Of a stretch of DNA of 21,990 nt, positions 14,360 through 20,374 are shown piece after piece (the first letter of the stretch is position 1; every line of letters begins with the position of its first letter). The translations under genes and the position numbers were made by a program. The stretch comes from DSNY01 sp964539745. Lineage in GTDB: Bacteria > Pseudomonadota > Gammaproteobacteria > Burkholderiales > Burkholderiaceae_F. The notes beneath the pieces were generated by a model. The model ran no database searches. It saw only the letters and a list, made by a program, of their open reading frames with translations, and had not been told where the DNA came from. The stretch spans positions 1 through 21,990 of the forward strand of contig CAZIJU010000059.1 in the NCBI GenBank assembly GCA_964539745.1. Reading direction: 5' to 3'.

Positions 14360-14737
14360 ATGAACTGGGCCCAGCTTTTGGCACGTCCCGTCGCCGGATT
14401 TCTCTCCGGACGCAAGCGGGAGGTCCTCAGGCGGCACGCGCGCAAGCCGCAAATCGGTGCGACGATCTGCTGCGCCAACCTGCGCATCACCGTTCAGGCG
14501 GGGTTGAGCAGGGAGCTTTGGATCTGGCTGGTCGGTCAGGGTTGGCGCGAAATCGAGCCCGGCGAAAACCGATACAAGTATCGCGCGCTTCCATCGAACA
14601 TCGTGACGCAGCTCTTCGATGCCCAGCCCGACCGCTGGGAGCGGCTGCTGGCGGCGGCGATCAGGCAGGCGGTACAGGACACGATCCCGGCCACGGTACC
14701 GGCACGGGCCGTCGAGGCCGTCGCCTCGCGCGATTAG
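14360..14737 (+). CDS. uncharacterised protein, second of two tandem paralogs
   Basis: A 125-residue protein whose residues about 32-104 align without gaps to the product of the preceding gene (39 of 73 identical). Shared features are the NxRxTVQAG start, the ELWxWLxxQGWRE centre, YR-x2-PS-x2-VT, and an AAIxQAV helix at the end. The N terminus differs but is again basic (SGRKREVLRRHARK). Two adjacent cysteines (ICC) occur where the paralog has IFK. The start is firm: GAGGAG lies 6 bases before the ATG. No signal peptide or membrane span is visible. The pair looks like a local duplication that has since diverged. Function is unknown, and no neighbour gives a clear clue. Confidence 0.8.
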   Translation: MNWAQLLARPVAGFLSGRKREVLRRHARKPQIGATICCANLRITVQAGLSRELWIWLVGQGWREIEPGENRYKYRALPSNIVTQLFDAQPDRWERLLAAAIRQAVQDTIPATVPARAVEAVASRD

Positions 14738-14770
14738 CGCAGCACGAAATTCCTCTGCGGCACAATGCAT

Positions 14771-14793
14771 CCCGCCCGCCATCGGCGGGCGGG
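14771..14793. promoter_or_regulatory. perfect GC-only 10-bp hairpin next to the maoC ribosome site
   Basis: CCCGCCCGCC (14771-14780) pairs perfectly with GGCGGGCGGG (14784-14793) over a 3-base loop. The ribosome binding site GGGAG (14791-14795) starts inside the 3' arm, and the ATG is at 14802, so the folded RNA would hide part of the site. A -10-like CACAAT at 14761-14766 would put this hairpin at the 5' end of the mRNA. No T-run follows, so a terminator for the upstream gene is less likely. Confidence 0.5.
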
Positions 14794-14801
14794 AGCGTCT
14801 C

Positions 14802-15269
14802 ATGCCGACCGAAGCCTCGCATGCGCCGCGCGGCCGCGCTTATTCGGAGGTGCGCCTGGGCGAGGTCTACGCGCGCACGGTCACGATCGAAGAGCGCCAT
14901 TTGGCCCAGGGCGCGGCGCTGATCGGTGACTTCAACCCGTTGCACGTCGACGAGGCGTTCGCGCGCCGCTCGCGCTTTGGCGGGCGCATCCTGCACGGCG
15001 TACTCACGTCGGCGCTGATGGGCGCGGAACTGGGAATGGTCTTCGCCAGTACAGCGCTCGGCTACCTCGAGCACAACGCGCGCTTTCTCGCGCCGGTGCG
15101 GATCGGCGACGTGCTCAGCATTACGTGGACCGTCGTCGAACTCGTGCCCAAGCCGAAGCACGGCGGCGGCATCGTCGTCGCCGAGGGTGTTGCGGTCAAT
15201 CAGGACGGCGTCACCGTCTGCACCGCGACCGGCAAGATGCTCGTCGGCCCGTTGCCGAACGTGGCTTGA
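14802..15269 (+). CDS. MaoC-family dehydratase/hydratase (hot-dog fold)
   Basis: A 155-residue single hot-dog protein of the MaoC/(R)-specific enoyl-CoA hydratase group. The hydratase motif is DFNPLHVDEAFAR, with Asp43 and His48 as the expected catalytic pair, followed by FGGRILHG (59-66) and the central helix LTSALMGAELG. The strand HNARFLAPVRIGD and the late GKMLVGPLP complete the domain. Its likely reaction is hydration of an enoyl-CoA to a 3-hydroxyacyl-CoA; chain length cannot be read from sequence. The start at 14802 has GGGAG in a hairpin just upstream. It converges on an acyl-CoA synthetase gene, so both may serve short- or medium-chain acyl-CoA metabolism. A link to the 3-hydroxybutyryl-CoA made by the hcm operon is possible but unproven. 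Confidence 0.88.
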   Translation: MPTEASHAPRGRAYSEVRLGEVYARTVTIEERHLAQGAALIGDFNPLHVDEAFARRSRFGGRILHGVLTSALMGAELGMVFASTALGYLEHNARFLAPVRIGDVLSITWTVVELVPKPKHGGGIVVAEGVAVNQDGVTVCTATGKMLVGPLPNVA

Positions 15270-15281
15270 CTCCACCCCCGG

Positions 15282-15329
15282 ACACCGAGAAAGCGGAGTA
15301 CGAGTACTTTATCGGCCTTCTCGGTGTTC
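15282..15329. repeat. nested inverted repeat between convergent genes
   Basis: The outer arms ACACCGAGAA (15282 on) and TTCTCGGTGT (to about 15328) are perfect 10-bp inverted copies. Inside them AGTAC-GA-GTACT is a second small palindrome. The structure sits in the 105-bp gap between the convergent maoC-like and acyl-CoA synthetase genes and could stop transcription from both sides, although it has no adjacent T-run. Confidence 0.5.
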
Positions 15330-15351
15330 GCTGTGCCTCGGTGGTGAAACC
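15321..15351. repeat. TCGGTG...TCGGTGGTGAA dispersed element, copy 1
   Basis: A 31-base stretch of TCGG/GTG words that ends in GGTGGTGAAACC. It aligns without gaps, 20 of 31 identical, with 18094-18124 upstream of the RNase AM gene. The wording resembles a widespread intergenic element of Proteobacteria. Its 5' part is shared with the inverted repeat described at 15282-15329. Confidence 0.4.
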
Positions 15352-15365
15352 GGTTTCTCGTTTTT
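15346..15365 (+). terminator. weak terminator-like palindrome with T-run
   Basis: GAAACCGGTTTC (15346-15357) is a perfect palindrome, followed after three bases by TTTTT (15361-15365). Reading from the maoC-like gene this has the outline of a short Rho-independent terminator, but the possible stem is only four or five base pairs. Confidence 0.35.
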
Positions 15366-15374
15366 CGGACGGTG

Positions 15375-17054
15375 TCAGCCGCTCGGTGCACCGGTGCCGG
15401 CCGCGCGCTGCTTTTCCAGCTCGCGCAGCACGCGCCGCTGCACCTTGCCGGTCGTGGTCATCGGCAATTGCTCGATGAACTCGATCTCCTTCGGGTACTC
15501 GTACGGCGCGAGCTTGCCGCGCACGTGCGCCTGCAATTCGGCGATCAGGCGCTCGTCGCCGCGGCCACGGTACGCATCGGCGAGGACGACGAAGGCCTTG
15601 ACGACCGCGCCGCGTTCGGGGTCAGGCTTCGGCACGACGGCGGCGTTGGCCACCGCCGGATGCTTGACCAGGCAGTTTTCGATCTCGCTCGGTCCGATTC
15701 GATAGCCCGCCGACTTGAACATGTCGTCGGCTCTTCCCTGATACCAGAGGTAGCCGTCGTCGTCGCGCGTGGCGAGGTCGCCGGTGCGGCACCACGAGTT
15801 GCTCGGATCCCCCGTGAACTTCTTGCGCGTGGCCTCGGGATTGCGCCAGTACTCCAGGAAGAACACGGGATCGAAATCGCCATGGATGTCGCGCCGATGG
15901 ATCGCCACCTCGCCGATTTCACCGTCCTTGACTTCCTGGCCGTCGTCGTCGATGACGGCCACACGGTGACCGGGGTACGGGCGTCCCATCGCGCCGGGCT
16001 TCGCGGGCCAGCGTTCGTGCGAATTGCCGACGATGTAGTTGACCTCGGTCTGTCCGAACATCTCGTTGATCGTGATACCGAGCTTCTCGCGTGCCCAGTC
16101 GAACACGGCGGTGCCGACCGCTTCGCCCGCGCTCATGATCGAGCGCAGCCTCAGCTTGCCGCGCGGATCGGCCCACGCGTCCGATCGCATCATCATCTTC
16201 AGCGCAGTCGGGAACAAGAACGCATTGGTCACGCCGTAGCGCTGAATCAACTCGAACGCCTTGTCCGGCGCGAAGCGTCCCTGATACCCGACGATCGGGA
16301 AGCCGAAGTACAGCGTGGGCAGCAGCGCATCCATCAGCCCGCCGGTCCACGCCCAATCCGCCGGCGACCAGAACACGTCGCCGGCGCGCGGGAACCAGTC
16401 CTGCGAAGCGACGAATCCGGGCAGATTGCCGATCAGCGCGCGGTGCGGCATCAGCGCGCCCTTCGGGGGACCGGTGGTCCCGCTCGTGTAGATCAGCAGT
16501 GCCGGATCGTCGGCGCGCGTGGCGACGCATTCGAAGCGGTCCGACGCCTTCGCGAGCAGCGCGCTCCATTCGTGCGCGCGATCCGCGGCGAGCCCAACCG
16601 TCACCAGATGCGCAAGCTGCGGACACGCCGCGCGCAGCGCCGCCAGCGTCTGCGCCGCAGCTTCGTCGGCGATGGCCGCGACCGCGCCGCTGTCCTGCAG
16701 CCGGTACTCGAGCGCGTCCGGGCCGAACAGGATCGAAAGCGGCATCGCGACCGCGCCGAGCTGGTAGATCGCCAGGTGCGCGATCGCAGTCTCCGCCCGC
16801 TGCGGCAGCACGATGGCCACGCGGTCGCCACGCTTCACGCCCAACGCGGCCAGCGCGTTCGACAGGCGGTTGGCGTCGGCCTGCAGCGCCGTGTACGTGT
16901 AGGCGGCAAGGCGACCGGCGTGGTCCTCGAAGTAGATCGCCACGCGCGATGTCTCGGCGGCCCAGCGGCGGCCGCAGACCTCGGCGATGTTGAAATCCGC
17001 AGGAACGTGCCAGCGGAAGCCCTCGTACAGCTCGCGATACTGGTCGCGCTTCAT
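15375..17054 (-). CDS. medium-chain-type acyl-CoA synthetase (AMP-forming)
   Basis: A 559-residue adenylate-forming enzyme of the acetyl/medium-chain acyl-CoA synthetase group, which activates a carboxylic acid to its CoA thioester through an acyl-AMP. The phosphate loop is YTSGTTGPPKG (189-199). Then come WSPADWAWTGGLMD in the acyl-binding region, FGQTEVNYIVGN (adenine region), WCRTGDLATRDDDGYLWYQGRADDMFKSAGYRIGPSEIE (hinge and C-domain), and the catalytic lysine Lys537 in TTTGKVQRRVLRE. The Trp-rich acyl pocket resembles ACS/MACS enzymes more than long-chain FadD. The start at 17054 has GGGAG about 10 bases upstream. It is divergent from an alpha/beta hydrolase over 76 bases. The natural substrate is unknown; propionate-like, butyrate-like or branched acids are all possible. 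Confidence 0.9.
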   Translation of the reverse strand: MKRDQYRELYEGFRWHVPADFNIAEVCGRRWAAETSRVAIYFEDHAGRLAAYTYTALQADANRLSNALAALGVKRGDRVAIVLPQRAETAIAHLAIYQLGAVAMPLSILFGPDALEYRLQDSGAVAAIADEAAAQTLAALRAACPQLAHLVTVGLAADRAHEWSALLAKASDRFECVATRADDPALLIYTSGTTGPPKGALMPHRALIGNLPGFVASQDWFPRAGDVFWSPADWAWTGGLMDALLPTLYFGFPIVGYQGRFAPDKAFELIQRYGVTNAFLFPTALKMMMRSDAWADPRGKLRLRSIMSAGEAVGTAVFDWAREKLGITINEMFGQTEVNYIVGNSHERWPAKPGAMGRPYPGHRVAVIDDDGQEVKDGEIGEVAIHRRDIHGDFDPVFFLEYWRNPEATRKKFTGDPSNSWCRTGDLATRDDDGYLWYQGRADDMFKSAGYRIGPSEIENCLVKHPAVANAAVVPKPDPERGAVVKAFVVLADAYRGRGDERLIAELQAHVRGKLAPYEYPKEIEFIEQLPMTTTGKVQRRVLRELEKQRAAGTGAPSG

Positions 17055-17130
17055 GGTCGTTGCGTGTCTCCCGGCGCAGCATTGCTATCGTTGCGGAAGT
17101 TTCGCCCAGCTCGCAGTCAGCCGCAATGCC

Positions 17131-18006
17131 ATGAAGCCCTCGCGCTCCCGCTTCGTCGAACTCCGCCGCCTGCGCTATCACCTGCGCGAATGGGGACGCG
17201 ACGGCGCGCCGATGCTCGTGATGCTGCACGGCTGGATGGACGTGTCGGCGTCGTTTCAGTTCGTCGTCGACGCGCTGCGCGGCGACTGGCATGTCGTCGC
17301 GCCTGACTGGCGCGGCTACGGGCTCACGTCCTGGTCGAGCGCGGACTGCTACTGGTTTCCGGACTACCTCGCCGATCTCGATTACGTGCTCGATGCGACC
17401 GCGCCCGGCCGGACGGTCGTGCTGGTCGGCCACAGCATGGGCGGCAACGTCGCGCTGCTGTACGCCGGTGTGCGGCCGCAGCGGGTGCGGGCCATCGTCA
17501 ACCTCGAAGGCTTCGGTCTGCGCGACAGCGCACCGGACGAGGCGCCAGCGCGCTACGCACGCTGGATCGACGAGCTGAAGGCCGGTGCAACGCTGCGCGA
17601 CTACGGCTCGCTGTCGGAAGTCGCCGACCGCCTGCGCAAGAACAATCCGCGGCTGTCGGAGGAGCGCGCGCTGTTCCTCGCCGCACACTGGTCGCAGCCG
17701 GCCGACGACGGGCGCTATCGCATCGCAGGCGATCCGGCGCACCGGATCGTCAACCCGGTGCTTTACCGGTGGGCCGACATCGAAGCGTGCTGGCGCAGGG
17801 TGCAATGCCCGGTGCTGTGGGTGCAGGCGGATCAAACGGACGCGGCGAAGTGGGCCGGCGGGCAGGCGGAAGTCGACCGCCGCGCGAAGGTGCTGAACAG
17901 CGTCACGCTCGCGCGGGTGCCCGATGCCGGGCACATGCTGCATCACGACCAGCCGGACCATGTCGCGCGACTGATCGAGTCATTTCTCGCATCCGTGCCG
18001 GGCTGA
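17131..18006 (+). CDS. alpha/beta hydrolase
   Basis: A 291-residue hydrolase with the full alpha/beta-hydrolase layout: the oxyanion motif LHGWMD (32-37), strand and turn DWRGYGLTS, the nucleophile elbow GHSMGG with Ser102, a late acid strand WVQADQTD, and the catalytic His in DAGHMLHHDQP. There is no signal peptide, so it is probably cytoplasmic. Substrate specificity (esterase, thioesterase, epoxide or C-C hydrolase) cannot be read from these motifs; a Ser nucleophile argues against haloalkane dehalogenase or epoxide hydrolase, which use Asp. The start is taken at ATG 17131 because the longer frame up to 16987 would overlap the divergent acyl-CoA synthetase. No strong ribosome site is visible. 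It could act on acyl esters or thioesters related to its divergent neighbour. Confidence 0.88.
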   Translation: MKPSRSRFVELRRLRYHLREWGRDGAPMLVMLHGWMDVSASFQFVVDALRGDWHVVAPDWRGYGLTSWSSADCYWFPDYLADLDYVLDATAPGRTVVLVGHSMGGNVALLYAGVRPQRVRAIVNLEGFGLRDSAPDEAPARYARWIDELKAGATLRDYGSLSEVADRLRKNNPRLSEERALFLAAHWSQPADDGRYRIAGDPAHRIVNPVLYRWADIEACWRRVQCPVLWVQADQTDAAKWAGGQAEVDRRAKVLNSVTLARVPDAGHMLHHDQPDHVARLIESFLASVPG

Positions 18007-18093
18007 TCCGGCGCGCTGCCTGCCGCACGCCCGAGCTTTACGTAGGCCGTGGTCTTTCCGCGGCGGCGGAACAGACGCGGGAATTGCGGTTTT

Positions 18094-18124
18094 TCGGAGT
18101 CTGCGGCGTTTCGACGGCGAATCC
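18094..18124. repeat. TCGG-rich dispersed element, copy 2
   Basis: This 31-base stretch (TCGGAGTCTGCGGCGTTTCG and on to CGGCGAATCC) matches 20 of 31 bases of the element at 15321-15351 in the same orientation. It lies in the 184-bp gap between the alpha/beta hydrolase and the RNase AM gene, which holds no other gene. Confidence 0.35.
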
Positions 18125-18178
18125 AATTGCTGTCGAATGAGGCCGTTTCAGCGACGAATTGCCGACGGATCCGACCGC

Positions 18179-18184
18179 TACAAT
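18179..18184 (+). promoter_or_regulatory. -10 box TACAAT before the RNase AM gene
   Basis: TACAAT ends 6 bases before the GTG start at 18191, so a transcript starting at the usual distance would begin at or next to the start codon (leaderless mRNA). No well-spaced -35 box was found. Confidence 0.45.
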
Positions 18185-18190
18185 CGCCGC

Positions 18191-19042
18191 GTGAAAGTGG
18201 ATTTTCACCGCCTCAACGCCGACCTGCACGCGCATTCCACCGTTTCCGACGGCACGATGACGCCCCGCGCGCTGGTCGAACGCGCGCACGCAAAAGGTGT
18301 CGAGCTTTTCGCGCTGACCGATCACGACGAGGTCGCCGGATTGCGCGAAGCCGCGCTCGCCGCCGCCGAATTCGGTCTGGACTTCGTGCCGGGTGTGGAG
18401 ATTTCGGTGACCTGGCACCGCCAGACGGTGCATATCGTCGGTCTGGGCATCGATGCCGGCGACGCCACGCTGGTCGAAGGGCTCGCCCATGTCCGCTCCG
18501 GGCGCATGCGGCGCGCGCAGGCAATGGCGGATGCGCTGGCGGCGGCCGGGCACGAAGGCGCGCTCGAAGGCGCGCTCGGTTACGCCGGCAACGTCGACCT
18601 GATCTCGCGCACCCACTTCGCGCGCTGGCTGGTCGAAACCGGCGTCTGCGACGACGTGCGCGAAGTCTTCACGAAGTATCTGGTCGCCGGCAAGCCGGGC
18701 TATGTGCCGCATCAATGGGCGCAACTGCACGAAGCCGTCGCGTGGATCGTCGGCGCGGGCGGCGTGGCGATCGTCGCGCATCCGGGCCGTTACAAGATCG
18801 GTGGCGACGAGATGCGGGCCTTGCTCGCCGAGTTTCGCGCCGCCGGCGGCGTCGCGGTCGAGGTCGCGACCAGCAATCACACGGTGCAGCAGGCACGCCA
18901 GTTCGCGAAGCTCGCGCGCGAATTCGAACTCGAGGCGTCGCGCGGCAGCGACTTCCACGGCCCCGGCGAATCGCAGATCGAACTCGGCCGCGTGCAGCCG
19001 CTGCCGGAGGCGCTGGTGCCCGTGTGGCACCGCTTCGTCTGA
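18191..19042 (+). CDS. rnm: PHP-domain phosphoesterase, probable 5'-3' exoribonuclease RNase AM (YciV/TrpH)
   Basis: A 283-residue PHP-family metallo-phosphoesterase. Metal-binding motifs are DLHAHSTVSDGT (His13 and His15), LTDHDEVAG, GVEIS, VAHPGRY and GSDFHGP in the usual order. E. coli YciV, now RNase AM, trims the 5' ends of ribosomal RNAs and degrades short RNAs. This protein shares its motif set and, importantly, its neighbour: yciO follows at once, as in E. coli. GTG 18191 is chosen as start because it gives a normal N terminus (KVDFHRLNADLHAHS); the frame is open to ATG 18137, but that would lie upstream of the TACAAT box. The stop overlaps the yciO start (TGATG). Older annotation would call it TrpH. 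Confidence 0.88.
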   Translation: MKVDFHRLNADLHAHSTVSDGTMTPRALVERAHAKGVELFALTDHDEVAGLREAALAAAEFGLDFVPGVEISVTWHRQTVHIVGLGIDAGDATLVEGLAHVRSGRMRRAQAMADALAAAGHEGALEGALGYAGNVDLISRTHFARWLVETGVCDDVREVFTKYLVAGKPGYVPHQWAQLHEAVAWIVGAGGVAIVAHPGRYKIGGDEMRALLAEFRAAGGVAVEVATSNHTVQQARQFAKLAREFELEASRGSDFHGPGESQIELGRVQPLPEALVPVWHRFV

Positions 19043-19680
19043 TGGCGCAGGTCTTCACGGTCCACCCGCGCAATCCGCAACTGCGGCTGCTGCGGCAGGT
19101 CGCGCAACGGATCGATCACGGCGCGCTCGCCGCGATCCCGACGGACTCGTGTTACGCGCTCGTCTGCCATCTCGACGACCGCGCCGCAGTCGACCGGCTG
19201 CGCCGTATCCGCCGCATCGACGAGCGGCACCACTTGTCCCTGCTGTGCCGCGACCTGTCGGAGATCGCCGCGCACGCGCAGGTCGACAACCGGCAGTACC
19301 GTCTGCTGAAGGTCGCCACGCCGGGCCCTTACACCTTCATTCTCGACGCCACACGCGAGGTGCCGCGGCGCCTGTCGCATCCTTCGCGCAAGACGATCGG
19401 CATCCGCATCCCCGATCATCCGGTCGCGCTCGCGCTGCTCGACGTGCTCGGCCAGCCGCTGATCGGAACCACGCTGATGCTGCCGGGCGACGAACTGCCG
19501 TTGAACGACGTGCAGGACATCCGCGCGCGACTCGAACACGACATCGACGTGATCGTCGACGCCGGTGCGTGCGGCGTCGAACCGACGACGATCATCGACC
19601 TGACCGGCCGCGAGCCCGTCGTCGTCCGGCAGGGGCGCGGCGCGCTCGAACCGCTCGGGCTGGCGCCCGCCGAAAGCTGA
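19042..19680 (+). CDS. yciO: YciO, Sua5/YciO/YrdC-family protein
   Basis: A 212-residue YrdC-like domain protein. Members related to TsaC/Sua5 make threonylcarbamoyl-AMP for the t6A37 modification of tRNA; YciO is a paralog whose own role is less clear. The sequence follows E. coli YciO along its length: it opens with VFTVHPRNPQ, then IPTDSCYALVCHLDD, LSLLCRDLSEIA, TPGPYTFILDATREVPRRL, KTIGIRIPDHP, TLMLPGDELP and finally PTTIIDLTGREPVVVRQG. The ATG shares a base with the stop codon of the preceding RNase AM gene, so the two are translationally coupled. It should be cytoplasmic and nucleotide-binding. Assignment to YciO rather than TsaC rests on these segments and the neighbour. Confidence 0.92.
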   Translation: MAQVFTVHPRNPQLRLLRQVAQRIDHGALAAIPTDSCYALVCHLDDRAAVDRLRRIRRIDERHHLSLLCRDLSEIAAHAQVDNRQYRLLKVATPGPYTFILDATREVPRRLSHPSRKTIGIRIPDHPVALALLDVLGQPLIGTTLMLPGDELPLNDVQDIRARLEHDIDVIVDAGACGVEPTTIIDLTGREPVVVRQGRGALEPLGLAPAES

Positions 19681-19712
19681 CGTGCGTGGCGGCTGCCGCG
19701 CGGTGCCGCTGC

Positions 19713-19718
19713 TAGACT
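19713..19718 (+). promoter_or_regulatory. -10-like box TAGACT before the M50 protease gene
   Basis: TAGACT lies in the 45-bp gap after yciO and ends 7 bases before the ATG at 19726. As with the RNase AM gene, transcription from it would start at about the start codon. No clear ribosome site is present upstream of that ATG. No good -35 box is visible. Confidence 0.35.
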
Positions 19719-19725
19719 GCGGTGC

Positions 19726-20373
19726 ATGGAAGGTCTGATCCAGGCAATCACCGTCTATGCCATTCCCGTGTTATTCGCCATCACGCTGCACGAGGCGGCG
19801 CACGGCTACGTGGCGCGCATGTTCGGCGACCAGACGGCCTTCGTCGCCGGCCGCATCACGCTCAACCCGCTAAAGCACATCGACCCGGTCGGCACGATCA
19901 TCGTGCCGATCGCGATCCTGCTCGTGTCGAAGCTGGCCGGCGGCGGCAGCTTCCTGTTCGGCTGGGCCAAGCCCGTGCCCGTGAGCTTCGGCAACTTGCG
20001 CCATCCGAAGCGGGACATGATCTGGGTCGCGGCCGCGGGCCCCGGCGCGAATCTCGCCATGGCGGTGGCGTGGGCGCTGATGCTGAAGATGCAGTTCGCT
20101 TTCGGGTTGAACGAGACCTTCTTCGTCGAGATGGCGAAGGCCGGCATCTTCGTCAATATCGGCCTGATGGCGCTGAACCTGCTGCCGGTGCCGCCGCTCG
20201 ATGGCGGGCGCATCGCGGTCGGATTGCTTCCGCACCGGCTCGCATGGCAATTCGCGCGCATCGAGCCCTACGGCCTTTTCATCGTCCTGATCTTGCTGGC
20301 GACCAACACGCTCGGCTTTTTCCTCGTGCCGTTTTACAGGCTCGGGCTGGCCGTCGTCGAACTGTTCATCTGA
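19726..20373 (+). CDS. site-2-protease-type (M50) membrane metalloprotease
   Basis: A 215-residue polytopic inner-membrane protein of the compact M50B group. The zinc motif is HEAAH (His22, Glu23, His26) within the first hydrophobic helix; the third ligand Asp159 lies in NLLPVPPLDGGR (151-162) within a later one. Other hydrophobic segments are at about 55-70, 98-120 and the C terminus (FIVLILLATNTLGFFLV). There are no PDZ or CBS domains, so it is the minimal core, not RseP. Such proteins can cleave membrane-embedded substrates, but the substrate here is unknown. It lies one base upstream of trpS, an adjacency I know from other Betaproteobacteria, and is probably co-transcribed with it. Confidence 0.92.
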   Translation: MEGLIQAITVYAIPVLFAITLHEAAHGYVARMFGDQTAFVAGRITLNPLKHIDPVGTIIVPIAILLVSKLAGGGSFLFGWAKPVPVSFGNLRHPKRDMIWVAAAGPGANLAMAVAWALMLKMQFAFGLNETFFVEMAKAGIFVNIGLMALNLLPVPPLDGGRIAVGLLPHRLAWQFARIEPYGLFIVLILLATNTLGFFLVPFYRLGLAVVELFI

Positions 20374-20374
20374 G

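Noticed and set aside
16987..17130. 48-residue upstream extension of the alpha/beta hydrolase
   Set aside because: It overlaps the divergent acyl-CoA synthetase coding region, and the extension lacks family similarity.
15919..17961. 680-residue minus-strand frame across the acyl-CoA synthetase and hydrolase
   Set aside because: It spans two genes with strong motifs in other frames and shows no domain.
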